Below are positions 20,020 through 32,683 of a stretch of 64,000 nucleotides of DNA, piece by piece. Position numbers and translations under genes: made by a program. Source of the DNA: Tilletia caries (Eukaryota; Basidiomycota; Exobasidiomycetes; Tilletiales; Tilletiaceae); NCBI GenBank assembly GCA_032718865.1, contig JALUTQ010000045.1:930001-994000 (forward strand). The letters run 5' to 3'. Within the stretch, counting starts at the first letter, position 1; every line of letters begins with the position of its first letter. Under the pieces are notes generated by a model. The model ran no database searches. It worked only from the letters and a program-made list of their open reading frames with translations, and was not told where the DNA came from.

Positions 20020-22108
20020 ATGTCCATCATCAAGCCAACCAGCACGCCTGCGACGCAGCCCACGCTTTTCATCGATGGGAAGTGGACCCATTCAGACAAT
20101 GGTCTCTCGCGCGCTACCGTTAACGTGAGCACTTGACCTTCCCCCCCCCTTCCTTGAGAGCAGAATCGTGAATAGCCAGCAGATCTGAACTGAACACAGC
20201 TTTGCGGGACACAATCCAGCCCTTCGACGGGTCCGTGATCGCACACGTCTCCGAAGCCTCGACCGCAGATGCGACCCGCGCCATCGCCTCCGCCCGCACC
20301 TTCTTCAACACCCACCCCTGGGCCCACAACACCACCCACGCCTCCCGCTCCACCCACCTCCTCCGGATGGCCGACCTGCTCCAACGCGACCGCGAAGAGC
20401 TCGCCCGGATCGAGGTTGCCGACACGGGCAAGACGCTCGGGGAGGCGTATACGGACATTGACGATGTCACTGCTGTTTTTAGGTTTTATGCGGAAGAAGC
20501 GGGGAAGTTGGACGTGCCGAGGAAGGTGGTTGAGGGTGTTCCGGAGAGTGTGAGGAGTCAGGTTGTGGCGGAGCCTGTTGGAGTGGTGAGTTTCCTGCTC
20601 TCCTTTCCTTTTCCTGATGGGTGCAGGTATGCGCTTGATCATTTACGAGATCTGACCCTGTGTGTTGCTCTTCAAACAGGCTGTCCTTATCAGTCCCTGG
20701 AACTACGTACGTTCCCAGTACCCGTCCCACATAAGCGTTCCTCCGAAATACCGGTGCCCTGACCCGCTTCCTTTGTTATTTACAGCCCATTCTGCAAATC
20801 TGCTGGAAACTAGCACCAGCCCTCGTCACCGGTAACGCCGTGATCATCAAGCCGTCCGAAGTGACCCCGCTCTCGACGATCCACCTAGTGAAGCTCCTCG
20901 TCGAGGCTGGCTTCCCCACGGGCTCGGTCCAATTGCTGACCGCGGGTGGCGCCGAGATCGGCTCGACGCTCACGGCTTCGGAAGATGTCGACCTGGTCAG
21001 TTTTACCGGCGGACTTCAGACGGGCCGGGCTGTGATTCGCAGTTGTGCGGAGACGATTAAGCGGTGTACGGTCGAGCTTGGTGGGAAGAGTGAGTTCTCT
21101 GAACCGATTGAAAGGAATGAATTCTGCTGCCATGGCTCTGTGGGCCCAAGGTCCCGTTTTGCTCACCTCTCCTCTCACTTCCGTTCTCTTCTCCTTCCCG
21201 GCAGACCCAAACATCGTCTTTGCCGACGTCGACCTCGACATCGCCATCGACACCGTCACCACCGCCGTCTTCGTCCACTCCGGTCAAGTCTGCTCCTCAG
21301 GAACGCGCCTCATCGTCGAGGAGAGCATCGCCGACGCCCTCGTATCCGGCGTCGTCGCGAAAGCCCAGAAGATCATCATGGGCAACGGCCTCGACCCAAG
21401 GAGCGAGACAGGCCCGCTCGTGTCGGCTGCGCATTTGGAGAAGTGCAAGTCGTACGTTGCGCTTGGGAAGGAGGAAGGGGCTGTCGTGCTCTGTGGGGGT
21501 ACGCAGCCTGATGCGGAGAAATACCCTGAGCTCGCGAAGGGGTACTTCTTCCTGCCGACTGTGCTTGATCGGTGCACGCGGGAGATGAGGATCGTCAGGG
21601 AGGAAACGTTCGCTCCCATCTTGACCGTCGAACGCTTCAAGGACGGCGACGAGGAACATGCGGTGTGTATCTTTCTCTGTTTGGATCTCTTTGATGTTGA
21701 CATGTGGCCCCAGGAGCTAACTCATCGTTTCGCCCTGCGTTTCTTTAGATCTTCCTCGGTAACGACACCAAGTATGGCCTCGCAGCAGGCGTTCAGTCGA
21801 AAGACACTGTCCGCGCCGAGCGTGTCGCGCGGAGGTTGCGGCACGGCACCGTCTGGCAGAACACCTACGGCGCCTACACGCCCCGCGCAGAATGGGGTGG
21901 CTTTGGTCTGAGTGGCAACGGACGCGAGTTGGGCGAGAAGGGCCTGTGAGTTTATTTGATCATCCCGGATTCGCTCTTGTCCACAGGATTCCCTCTGACC
22001 TTCGTCCGATTCCTTCTCCTCCTCATCTTTCGCAGCGACGAGTACATTGAGCTCAAGCACATGTACACGGAGACGAAGCCTGCGCTGATGGGCTGGTTCA
22101 AAGGTTGA
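20020..22108 (+). CDS. Aldehyde dehydrogenase (betaine-aldehyde dehydrogenase-like)
   Basis: Seven exons: 20020-20101, 20200-20585, 20680-20706, 20786-21089, 21205-21662, 21749-21945, 22036-22108; 508 aa. ALDH superfamily marks are the start TLFIDGKWTHSDN, oxyanion-hole SPWNYP, NAD-binding KPSEVTPLS, general base Glu262 in VELGGK, catalytic Cys296 in SGQVCSSGTR, and EETFAPI with GGFGLSGNGRELG near the end. It oxidises aldehydes to acids with NAD(P)+. Best resemblance is to fungal betaine-aldehyde-type enzymes, but the substrate is not certain. The first donor (20102, GTCTCT) is weak; I chose it because it is the only one seen that keeps phase and gives the family's N-terminal pattern. An upstream presequence exon is possible (see 19219-20019). 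Confidence 0.9.
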
Positions 22109-22344
22109 GAGGATGTAATGTCAAGACATGTTGAATCAAGTGTACGTCGTATGTGCAGAGAAAAAGGGGAGAAAATAGACAAGATAGGAACAAGAACTCC
22201 ATGTAAGAGCATTGTGCGATTGGGAGAGTGAGTGTGAAAGGAGGTGGCAGATAGCCGAACTGGACAGGTGTCGGGGAATGGTCGAAACTCGTGGCTCCTC
22301 CAGCCTCATCCTCCTCTCCCAACTTGGGTACATTCCGGACTCCA

Positions 22345-24112
22345 TCAAACAGCAACCCGATATTGCTCCACAACCACGAAGGGGTACACGTCGTCCTCGA
22401 GCAACTGGAGGTACTCTCCCGGTGTCTCGGCGTCCGACGGACCGCCGCTCGCACCGCCGGCCTCACCCTTCTGCTTCCCTTGGTGTGCGGAGAGATGGGC
22501 AAAGTACGAGTTCAGGGTCGAGACGAGGTTCTTTGTCTTCTTCGGGTTGGGCTTTTGGAGGGCAGGGAGGCATGGGTCAGCCAATGTGTACAATCCGAAG
22601 GGAGGCAATGTGCTCTGCTGCTGCATAGCCTGGCTTGCTGACTCACCTTCACAGTGATACCGAAATAATCGGCCGGCAGACCGTATCGCAGCACACTCTC
22701 GACAAAAGTCCGGATCACCTTGAGGTGCGCCAGTGCTTGGTACGCCTCGGAGAAATTTGTCCGGGACAGACGGAGGAGTTCGGTCTGTGAAAGCGTAACC
22801 ATGGACGCGTTCAGCACATGCAAATCAAGGGCGCTAGAACCCTGAGTGCCTCAGTCCATTCCGACAAATTCGAGAAGGTGAACTCACCCAGAGCTCCTTC
22901 TCTGCCGAGCTTGCCTGTTCCAACTCGTCCTTCTGCTTCTCCACAATGTCGTCGTTCCACTCAAACTCGCGCACTTGGAACCTGATTTCAGAAAAGTGCA
23001 ATATGTCAGGGACGGCCTTATGGGACGCAGAGAACTTTTCCGGATCGATCCCTGAGCAAAAACGATCGGCATACGTACTTGTTTTCCCTGCTCTTCGAAA
23101 TGAAATCCTCCTTGACCTTCTTGAACACTGTGACGTTGAACAAAGCGAATTCGCTGTCCTGGGCGATTTTCCTGAGCACAGGCGGAGTAATGTGTCAGAA
23201 GCAGGAAACCTCGTGGGTCGGCCCTATTGATGCAGAACTGCTTTGAAGGGCTTTGGAGCGCATACTCACCGCGAAGATCTCGGTACGACCATGGAAGTCA
23301 GCCGCTCGTACTTTGTTTGCCAGTCCTTAATTAGATTTCTGATTGAAATTGGAAGGTTTCCGAAGTAAGCGAAGGACTCCTTCGTCAGCTTCGATGGGGA
23401 GAAGGGGAGAGGTCGAAATTGAACAAGAACTCACTGAGGGACTGCGACCAAGAGTGTTTCAAGGTACTCTGATCCTGTATCGACAAAGTCCTCCTTGTGT
23501 ACCACATCTGCTAGCGAACGTTGGGACAGGTTTCCGCTAAATTTCAGGAGCGCATAGAGGAGCAAGTCATGATATTGTCAGCTCCACATGCGGTATGCGC
23601 TCGCCGGGGAGGGGGAAGACTCACGCTTGCCGACGCTGCATTTGCTGAAGCTGACCCTTGGCAACATTGTAGTTGTTGAGCTTCTGCTTCATGACGTTGT
23701 CGATGGAGGTGACCTCGCGCGCAATGGCCTCGACGATCTCGCTCAAGCTCCTGTCGACGCGGTACCTGCGAGTGTTCCACGCCCAGTCGAGCATGTACTC
23801 GTCCAGTGTCTTTTCGTTGACGAGCACATGCTGGCTGAGTGCCGACTCGTCGTTGTTGAGGAGGTTGCGCAGCGTGTCGACGGTCTTGGAGACGACCTGG
23901 GTGAAGTTCGTGTCGTGCTTGGGCAGTTCGTCGGAGAGGGTGATGAGGCTCTCGAGGGTGCCTGCTTTGAGCGGGGGGAAGTGGAGCTGGCCAAAGTCGG
24001 AGGCGGAGTTGCGGTCTGCGAGGAGACGGGTTGTGAGCTCGCTGTACTGCCGGTGCGGATCTCCGTCCTCGAGGGGGACGGAGATGAGCCAGTATGCGAG
24101 ATCGCTGAGCAT
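22345..24112 (-). CDS. VMA5: V-type ATPase subunit C (Vma5)
   Basis: Seven exons: 24112-23625, 23536-23435, 23338-23270, 23171-23079, 22981-22888, 22784-22647, 22551-22345; 396 aa, close to the 392 aa of yeast Vma5. Family features are YWLISVPLED at the start, LDWAWNTRRYRVDRSL in the first half, SEYLETLLVAVPQ, SMVVPRSSRKIAQDSEFALF, the acidic coiled region, HLKVIRTFVESVLRYGLPAD and the closing DVYPFVVVEQYRV. Subunit C is the peripheral stalk collar of the V1 sector; its release accompanies reversible V1-Vo disassembly. The tail has an extra Gly/Ser/Glu-rich insertion (GEAGGASGGPSDAETPG). All introns are GT-AG, 88-103 nt. Confidence 0.94.
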
Positions 24113-25404
24113 CGTCGTTAGGGATCGTTCAGATGGAAGCTGGTTGGGGAAAAGGGGGTGAGGAAGAGCGCGACCGCCGATCAGCAAGTCAGGCAGCACG
24201 TCGGGCCGAGCAAGCGGAGAGCGACGCACTCACTGGGAGAGTACACCTAAATGCTCGGCACAGTCAGTCGCTGTCTTGGAAGATGCTCAAGAAACAGCAG
24301 CAAGCAATGAATGAATGTCGATGCCGTCCAACGAGCTCCTGTTCGATGGGCTCGTGCGGTTCAACCGCGAGGCGGGCGGTCGTGACCCGTGACCTGTGAC
24401 CAAACTGACCGGCAAGACCCGAGTCTCGTCAGTGCCACGTGACTTGCCACGTGCTGGCTGGTGCCGATCACGTGGTGTCCCAGCCTGAAACAAGATCGAC
24501 AGACTCTCCACAATCTGCTGCCGCACGCATCTGCAGAACCGAAGCAGATCCCGAAGCCGAACTCGAAGGAGAGGCAGCGAGCGCGGAGAAAAGAGACACG
24601 GCTGCCGCCTGTGTCGGCCATGGGCCAGCGGAAGCTTTCGCTCACGCCCTTCACCTATCTTTCACACGCAAGGTATCGTATTGGGATTACAAACTCTTGG
24701 TGCGAATCGCTTCGACGATTGACCCCACGATTATTCATTGTCTTTCCTCCAGGCTCAGTGTTTTCCCGTTCAAGAAGATCTGGCCACGGTCACGTCTGAG
24801 GCAACGGCGTGATGGAATATCAGATGGCAGAGCTGGGTATGTCTGAAAGGACTCCCTGTGACACGTCGCTGCCTGCTCCACGGGCCTCTGCGAGAGGGAA
24901 GTCGTCAAGACGCACAGACGGGACGCTGGACTCTGAAGAAGGACGTGGACTGCGGAGTGACGGTCGTGGTGATGCGGGGTGTTGCTCAATGCTGACTTGT
25001 TAGTGTGATTCACAACACAGCGGCGCTGAGCACACGGACGGCTGGTCGCAACTCACACTGTTGATCTTCCCAGATGGGTATGTAAACGTTTTGTATGTGT
25101 GCACCATTCGCAGAGGAATATCGATTATTGCCTTCGTTTCGCAGCGGAGAGTGGGGTAGTCTCCCATAGGTCGACATCATCGTGGAGAGGAAGGCAGGCA
25201 GACGATATATAAACACGAGCACTGGCTGATGGACTCATTCCCTTACCTGTTTCCCATCGTTCGATCCCGCCCCCCGATTGACGTTTTTTCCCTCCAGCCT
25301 CGATCTCCTTCTCCCACAGCACTTTCATTCAGGGATCTCACCGCCTGTAGATCCTACACTCACCCCGCCCGACCCTCGACCTTCCTTTCAAAAAAACACC
25401 AGCC
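24113..25404. other. Intergenic region between VMA5 and the PXB/DUF3818 gene
   Basis: About 1.3 kb between divergent genes. The VMA5-proximal part has three CACGTG boxes, annotated separately. The part before 25404 is C/T-rich, as expected for a 5' UTR. No further gene was recognised. Confidence 0.45.
24436..24474. promoter_or_regulatory. Cluster of three CACGTG E-boxes
   Basis: CACGTG occurs at 24436-24441, 24448-24453 and 24469-24474, about 320-360 bp upstream of the VMA5 start. Such boxes are bound by bHLH factors (Pho4/Cbf1/TFEB-like). Control of VMA5 by such a factor is inferred. Confidence 0.5.
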
Positions 25405-28354
25405 ATGGCTGTAAGTATGGTAGCATAGCACTTCACGAGTTCAGCTGTTACGAAAGGAGAAGCATGGAACTCACAACCGACGCGTCGCAACGCGTTTCTC
25501 GTTCTTTCTAGACAAACGGTCACGCAAATGGAAACGGAAACGGCTCAGCCGCACCCTCCACGGGTCGCAAGCTGACCGTCCACCAACGTCACTACTTCAT
25601 CAAGGCCCTCAGTTGTCTCGAGATGCAGATCGAGTGGGCACAGCTCGAGAAGCTCGGCGCCTTGACCGACTACGGTCACCCTTTCGCCCTTGAGCGACCC
25701 AAGCTTAAGCGCGTCAAAGCTGAGATGGACCAGCTTGAGAAGGATTACGTCCAAAAGGGATCCAAGGACGACGAAGATCTCGCAGAAGGCACCGCTGAGG
25801 TCAACGATGAAATCTACGAATCTGACGCAGCCATGAAGCGCGCAGAGGGCATCGTGCCCCCCGTTATCCTCAGCCACCTCTTCCACATCAACCTCCACAC
25901 CTTCCCCGGTCTGAACCAGGCACCACTCAAGTACTGGCAGGCACGCTGGCAAGTCATCCTCGACGAGATGGCTGCTCGTAACTTCTCACACTCCTCCGAG
26001 CGTGGCGAAATGTCCCGTCGTCATTTCTTCCTCCTCGCTGCCACCCGTTACCTTGGTGGCTACGTTGCCCGCGGTGTCGGTGTTCGCGGTGAGGGCGAGC
26101 TCCGTGGGCCCGGTCCCGGTGAGCCAGGCACCGAGAAATGGGGTAAGGGTAAGCAGTGGGGTGCCGGTACCAACAAGCGCGGTCTCGCAAAGCCAATCCG
26201 CATGGACGCGACCTTGCTCGGCAAGATCGACAACCTTTTCGAAGGCAAGGAGAAGGAGGTTTGGCAACGCGCCGAAAAGGAGGCACAGCGCGTCCGTGGT
26301 GACTGGCAGGCGTGGAAGGAGGACATCATCGAGAATGAGACCGGTCTCGAGAAGACTCTCAACCACCTTGACATCGCCAACATGTGAGTACTGTCTGTTC
26401 AGGCCCGTCGTGACAGGGAAAGACTGGTGAAGCGAGAGTTCTGACAAACATGTCTTCCGACACGCGTCACCGCTCTCGCTGTCTTTCTAGGAAAAACTTG
26501 CCAGGAGGTTTCCGCAACGCGACCGAATACGCTCGTAACTTCGCCGCCTCTTTGATTTACTACCTCGTGGTCTCTGGACCCGGTGCAGATGAGATTTTCA
26601 ACATCTCAAAGACTATTCACTTGCTGTGAGTGCCTGCTGACTGTCTGCGCACCGAGTTCTGCACGTGTCCTCTGAACTCTTTCTGCTTATCCCTCTCAGC
26701 TTCCCTTACTGGGGTGCTAAGGAGCTGCTTCGCGTTGCCAACGCACAAAAGATGATCGCCGGTATCCTCGGTCTTCTCCTCGCGCGTCCTCTCGGTGCCC
26801 CTTCGCTCCTGCAGCGAATCCTCTCTGCCATTATCGGCGGTGACGCCAAGGGCATGGAGAAGAACCTCATTACTCCCCTGCGCAAGGCAATCAACAACCC
26901 AAACATCATCCAGGCCATCGACAACTACGTCAAGCAAAGTAACCGTATCGAGTCGCGCTCGGTTCGACTCGAGTCGGAGAAAAGCGGCAACGACGTCCTT
27001 GCTGTTATTCTGCTCTGCAACCAGTCCCTCTCCAAGGACAGCATTCTCGAGATGCAGCGCGCGTACGTCAACTCGCCGCTCCGCGCCGACCTGGACGCCG
27101 CCTACCCTATGGACTGCAAGCTCACAGAAGGTCAGCGTCGGCCCGCTCCCCAACTTTCGGGACAGGATGCCAACCTCGCGCTCACCTTCGCCCGCTCCAA
27201 GCTGTACCTCCGAAATGTCCTCAAGAAGCGTGACAGGCAACAGGCTTTGGCCATGGCCAACGGCTCGCTCATCCCCACTGTCATCAAGGAGACGCTTAAC
27301 CAGGTCTTCTACCCCTCGATTCGCGAGATCGCCCACCACGCCAACTTGGCCTCGCGTCTTGGTGACCTTGAGTCCTTCAACAAGGACATGATCAAGCTCC
27401 GTCAGAGTGGAGACAAGCGTTTCGAGTCGTGGGTCGCCCTTGCTGCTCGTGTGAGTACCATTTTCGTGGCTTTGGAAGAGAGAGTTTAGCAGGCGTCTGA
27501 CATGCCATTTTTTTGGTGTTGGATCTCATTTTATTTAGCACGAACAATCGCTGTACATGCTCTTCCACGAGTGTGCGTCGATCGCCCAGCCCTTGTTCGA
27601 CTGGTTCCAGATCGGTGCCGACTACATGGCTCTCTCGACCTCGGACCCGTGCCGACCCTCCAACGACAACGCGCCGCGCGTGGAAGTCGATGCGGAGAAG
27701 CTCATCGCAGAGTCCAACTTGTCCGACGAGGAATTCGCGGGTCTGGTCAAGGAACTCGACCGACTCTCGACCTACGCCCTCTGGCAGAAGGTCTGGTACG
27801 ACCTCGAACTCCGCAAGATGTACCTGCTGGCTCTCCCCGAGGCAGCCCCTCAATCAGGTCTGTCAAGCAACGACATCCCCTCCGAGTCGATGCGCACGCG
27901 TATCCAGGACACCGAGGCCCTCCTCAAGCAGCTCATGGTCGCCGAAGGTGTCGAGTTGGAGGACGGCGTGTGCGACAACCCGACACGTGGTACGGAGACG
28001 AACGACTACCCGTGGGCCTGGTTCGACCTGCCCGACTTTATCGGTCAGCAAGCCACCCGCTCGCACCAGAACATGCCGCCGAAGTTCACCCCCAAGGTGC
28101 TCAGCGCCAAGATCCCGGCGATGGAGCACACCCGCAAGGTCTTGCCTGCCTTTGTTGCCGCGATCGCCAAGGCTGTGCCAGACTGGAAGGCCGGTGTTAA
28201 CAGCAAGCCTGGCCAGTGTGGGCCTACTTCGGCCGCTCCGGCCGGTTCGGCGGCGGCGTCGGCCTTCCGAACGCCCACCGACGGGCAATCGTCTGTGAAT
28301 GTTCCCGTTGAGGAGAAGAAGAAGAAGTTCAAGCTGTTCGGCAAGAAGAAGTGA
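25405..28354 (+). CDS. PX-associated (PXB) / DUF3818 domain protein
   Basis: Five exons: 25405-25410 (Met-Ala only), 25512-26383, 26491-26625, 26700-27450, 27539-28354; 859 aa. After a Gly/Asn-rich start, LTVHQRHYFIKALSCLEMQI and the later G-x-PF and FPGLNQAPLKYWQARWQ segments fit the PXB helical domain. The region from FPYWGAKELLRVANAQKMI to ARHEQSLYMLFHECASIAQP fits DUF3818. In fungi these domains accompany PX domains in peripheral membrane proteins such as yeast Ypr097w/Lec1, linked to lipid and sterol distribution. I see no typical PX domain here. The C-terminus is polybasic (EEKKKKFKLFGKKK), suitable for binding acidic membranes. The family call is from memory of the pattern; molecular function is unknown. 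Confidence 0.7.
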
Positions 28355-28959
28355 AGATTCCCCCTCGCTCGACTTACGACATAACAATCACCGACGAACA
28401 AAAACCCCAATCTACACGCCCCCCACAAGGGAGGAAGGCCGAATACAGATTCGCTACGTAGCTGCCACAAGTGCTTGCCCGACGACAATCGGAAGGGGGC
28501 GAAATGCCTCTCCCCAACTTCCGACGATATCCTCAACTCAACTTCTCATTGCTCCTTCCATTTCTCTGGATCTCTTCTTCTGATTTCTATCTCGCTTTCC
28601 TCCAACTATCTATCCTATCTATCTTGTCTCCTTTCTTCGTCCTTTTTCAGATTCCTAGCATCCCAATCCAATTCAAAGGCACCACAAGCTATCGAAATTC
28701 CCCTTCTGCGAAGCGGAACGAACATCTTGGCCCAAGTATCCTGTCGAGAAATCTCAAACTCTTATTCATGCTGGATTGTCTTGCCTGCACCCGCAGTGGC
28801 TTTGAGATTGCGCCTGACTCGGCAAGGAGCTTGTAATTTGGACGTCCTGGGCTCCTGGGCCAAGGGACAAGGTAGAACAACAATGAATGGCTCCGCTGAT
28901 ATCTGTGTGCCACGCCGGACCGAGGCCTTCCGGGATGAAAAAATTGGGCCAAGCGAGCA
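28355..28959. other. Convergent 3' region
   Basis: About 600 bp between the PXB/DUF3818 gene and the nucleoporin gene, C/T-rich at 28500-28680. It probably holds both 3' UTRs; no gene was recognised. Confidence 0.45.
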
Positions 28960-31900
28960 TCACGAGAGGTTGGTCGTCCTTCCAAGATCCCGGTTGAGGT
29001 CCTGCACCAGACACCAAGAATAAGACAAGGACGGTCACCGATGTCAGTCACGGGACGCCACTCTGACCCTTGAAAGCATCATCAGCCGAAACTCACAGTG
29101 ATACGAGACTTGATCTGCACCACCAGATCCGTCTCGGTGCTCAAAGCCTCTTCGAGACCACGTAGTTGACCTTTACCGTACACGGCTTTGCTCGCCTCGC
29201 CGCTAGTATTCACTTCTTGCTGCTTCTTCGACATCTCCTGCAGAGTGGGGCGCAGGACTTTGAGCTGATGTTGAAGCTGGGTAGCCACAGATCACATTCA
29301 AAGCGGTTGAAAATTGTCAGTCCTAAGCCAAATCCCATGCATGAGGAGTATCGGCGATTCTCAAGTCTCTTAACGCACCTTGTCAAGATCAGCTTTCAGG
29401 CCCTGTAACGGTGCTCTCGCGAAAACCGAAGCATTCTCCTTCTGGCCGACAGGCCCACCTTCTTCTCCGCCGCCGTTCCTGCTGGGATCGACACCAATCT
29501 CTACCGCCATCTCACGAAGCTCGGCGAACCATTCCAGCTCCTGCTCGCTGGCCTGAGCACCCATATGCCCGTCGATAAGACGCTGCAACAACTTGTCAAG
29601 CCGGTCCATCAGCGCTTTCTGTCGGGCGACTGCTTGATCCATCCGCTCGGAGAGATGAGACGACGAAGTCTTCATCGCCGCTCCTGGGTCGCCATCGTGA
29701 ACGAAACCCTTATACCGCCGCCGAGCCGCCGCCAGACCATCGAGAAGCCGAACCATTTCACGATGCTGCAGATCCATTCTGGCCTGCGACTTGTTCCCCG
29801 CTCGAACAACCTCGACCATCTCGGCCTGGAACGCTTGCAATGCCTTCGTAAGGAATCGAAGAATAGGAGGTGTGATGGTCTGCAAGGGCGCCGTCGGGGA
29901 AACTGCCGAAGCCGAGCTTTTGGACGGCCCTGCACCGCTCGAACTAAGACCGGCGTATGCCTCGCGCAGAATAGCGGCTCCTGGACCTTTCGTAGAGACT
30001 GCCCTAGAGCCCATGCCGGCAGGTCCGATCAGCAGACGAGGCTGGACCGGCATTCCGGCCGGTGTGTTGAGGGGCTCCGGCGGGACGAAGGGGCCTTCAG
30101 GTCGAAGCAACGACATGTAAAGCGGTTCCTCGTCATCGTCCCTCCTCGACGCTGACAGCCCTTTCCTGGCACCCGGAGCCGCGTCAGTAGGCAGACGATT
30201 CCCTCCCGGAGCAGGAGATTGGGTCGAGGGCTTGCGACCAACGGTGTCGAAGCTGGGAGCGCCTGTTCCAAGCGTAAGCTCGAGGGCAACACAACGTCCG
30301 TCGGATGTGACTGCCACAGCCGCATAGCCAAGATAGGCGTCCAGCACGAGACCAAATCCAACAACAGGGATGGATCCGGTCGAATCTTCTGCCGCAGCGG
30401 CGTCCTCGATGGTATATGCACTGTCATCACCCGGAACACTCGCTGTCACCGTCTTGACAAGATGGGCAATCTGGGTCTGCACTTTGTCCGCGAGGAAGTA
30501 CTTGAGCTCGTCGGCAATGCTGGCTGATGCATCATCGTATGAAGGCTCAGCCGCGGCGCTGAAGGCTTCGTCGCTCTGGCCACTGACGACTCGGAGTAAA
30601 GCCCAGGCCCACGAAGCGATGCTGAGGCAGTGCACACCTTCGGAATGATGAATGAAGAGCTTGTCCCTATACATAGGGTCGAGAGTGAAGCTGGGAGCGA
30701 CCCTTGAGACACCGCGATCGTCCGAGTCGAGGTTTTCCATGTCGAGCCCAAGGTCGATGGTTTCGTACACCAAGAGCGAAGGAAGCCGATGCCTGCTCGT
30801 TTCAGCCTCGAGCAGAGCCGCAGAGGAATGGTCGTCATCTTCAGAATCCGACAAGGCAAACCTCCCCGGTTTTGAGTCGGCCCGCCCATTCAAAGCTCTG
30901 GCCTTTTGCTTCTGTAGCGTTGCTTCTCCGCCTGGCTCCCACTGTGGTACTACAGCATCCAAGACCACACAAAGATCGACACGACCATCATCCCCAACGA
31001 CGGAAAGGACCGAAAGTTCATCCTTCGAGCGAAGGTCTGGCGAAGAAGACGGAGGAAGAAAGCCGTGGCCTTGTGACTCGGCTGTGCTTGAGCCAGGCAG
31101 GACGATGCGGGTCACGCAGATATCAGAGGCATAGCTCTCTCGCTCGTCCGAAAGTTCGATTGGCGCAGGGGTCAGCAGGAAAGGCCCTTGAGGAATGGCT
31201 CGAGGATGTTGAGCCCGGGTTGACGAAAATAGTGCCGCCTCATGGAGCCATGGATTTGTAAGGTCCACATGCACTTCGGTTAGATCCAACTCCATTGCCG
31301 CGGCCTCGGAGATCTTCGAGACGCCTCTGAACTGACTCCGTTCAGCACCGAAGCTGGCAGGCTCCGTACGCTTGCCGTTGGCATTCCTGCCCTTCGAAAG
31401 TTCTTGCTGCGCAGCATCGACTACGCGTGTCATCTGCTTCGCAAGTAACGCAGAAAATCTTGAGGCGATTTTTGATTGTTCCAGCTGTGCTTGTATCTGT
31501 TCTGTGTCATCGTTGGTGAGGTCCGCACCGCCGCTTCCGAGCTGTTGCGCAGCCGCTGAAGCGGAGACAAAGGCAGTGAAGCTCTGTACCGCTGCAGCTG
31601 TCATGGTACTGTATGAAAGAAAACGACCGTTCAGCACTAAGGAAGACAGCAGACGGGTAGAGCGAATAGAACTCACAATCTGGAAGGAAGGAAAGGACAT
31701 AGTGCGTAGATGTCGCCGTTTCGCAGCACCGAGTAGATGGTGAACGGCGACCAATCGTCTTGTGCGAGCGAGCCAGGCTCGAGAGCAGCTTCAAGGGTTT
31801 GCGCATGTCTGTCGAGTGAAGCCAGAGTCTGTGGATGCTGGTCCCAACCGATGCAGAAGCTGGCCAGCTCTGTGTCGACCGATGCTGAGCTGTCAGCGCC

Positions 31901-32683
31901 ATGGGAAGCAGAGGCGCGACTGAGATCGGGCGCCGGGCTGAAGCCGCGGGAGCGAGAAGCCTTGGACCTGCTCTTTCCGCTCGATGGCCACGCTTTCGCA
32001 AAGCGGGAGACGAGATCTCGTTGCAAGTGTAGAGGAAGCAGGTTGACAACCTGCACCGGCTCTTCTGCATCCCCGCCGACGTCGTACTCTCGCAGAGTGC
32101 CATCGCGAGTCGCGACGAGGAGGCTTGTGCCACCGTGACCAAGTGGGTGCCATCGTGCCTTGGCAATGCGCGCCCCGAGACCATTATGCTCGCTGTGATA
32201 GTACTGCCCAATGACAATGACTTTGGCGGGGACTCGACCGGAAGCCGCCTTGCCCAAGCCTGATCGAGGCAATAGAACGACCGCCAAGCGATGGGAGCCG
32301 TGCGCAACCAGGAGTTTCCCAGTCGAGTTGACGGAAATACTGACGATGTCGAAGTCGATCTGCGGAGTATCCAAAGTCTTGAACGTAGGCAAGACGGGTG
32401 GATTTGACCTTCCCTTCTGATGTGTACCTAGAGCGGAGGAGCTACTGGCGCGCTTGACGTCAAGGAGGTTCACGATGCGGAGCTCTTGACCGACCGCTAC
32501 AATCACGTCGGTGTGTCGTACACAGACGGTTTGAGGATTGGTCAATCCTCCTGCTGAGCTCGAGGTTGAACTGGACGCTGCCGAGGACGGTGTGGATGGA
32601 TCGAAGACTGGGTGAAACTGCAGGGACTCCAGCCAAGGAGTATCCAGCGCAAAGCGCTCCGACGCCGGCGAGAGCATGTTCAT
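28960..32683 (-). CDS. NUP82: Nucleoporin of the Nup82/Nup88 type
   Basis: Four exons: 32683-31677, 31608-29379, 29276-29097, 29001-28960; 1,152 aa. The N-terminal half is beta-propeller-like (VCVRHTDVIVAVGQELRIVN, repeated hydrophobic strands), with the telling segment DDWSPFTIYSVLRNGDIYAL then CPFLPSR. This is how Nup82/Nup88 propellers end, and the exon junction follows directly. A central acidic and Ser-rich region precedes long heptad-rich helices (QARMDLQHREMVRLLDGLAA; LQHQLKVLRPTLQEMSKKQQ) suited to the Nup82-Nup159-Nsp1 coiled-coil complex on the cytoplasmic face of the pore. The start could also be the second ATG two codons on. The last exon (14 codons) was chosen because it gives a normal 95-nt intron; an acceptor only 34 nt away was rejected as too close. 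Confidence 0.68.

Noticed and set aside
29063..29096. 34-nt last intron in the nucleoporin gene, giving a four-codon final exon
   Set aside because: Too short for this window's introns (65-120 nt); the acceptor at 29002 gives a normal 95-nt intron and an open exon.
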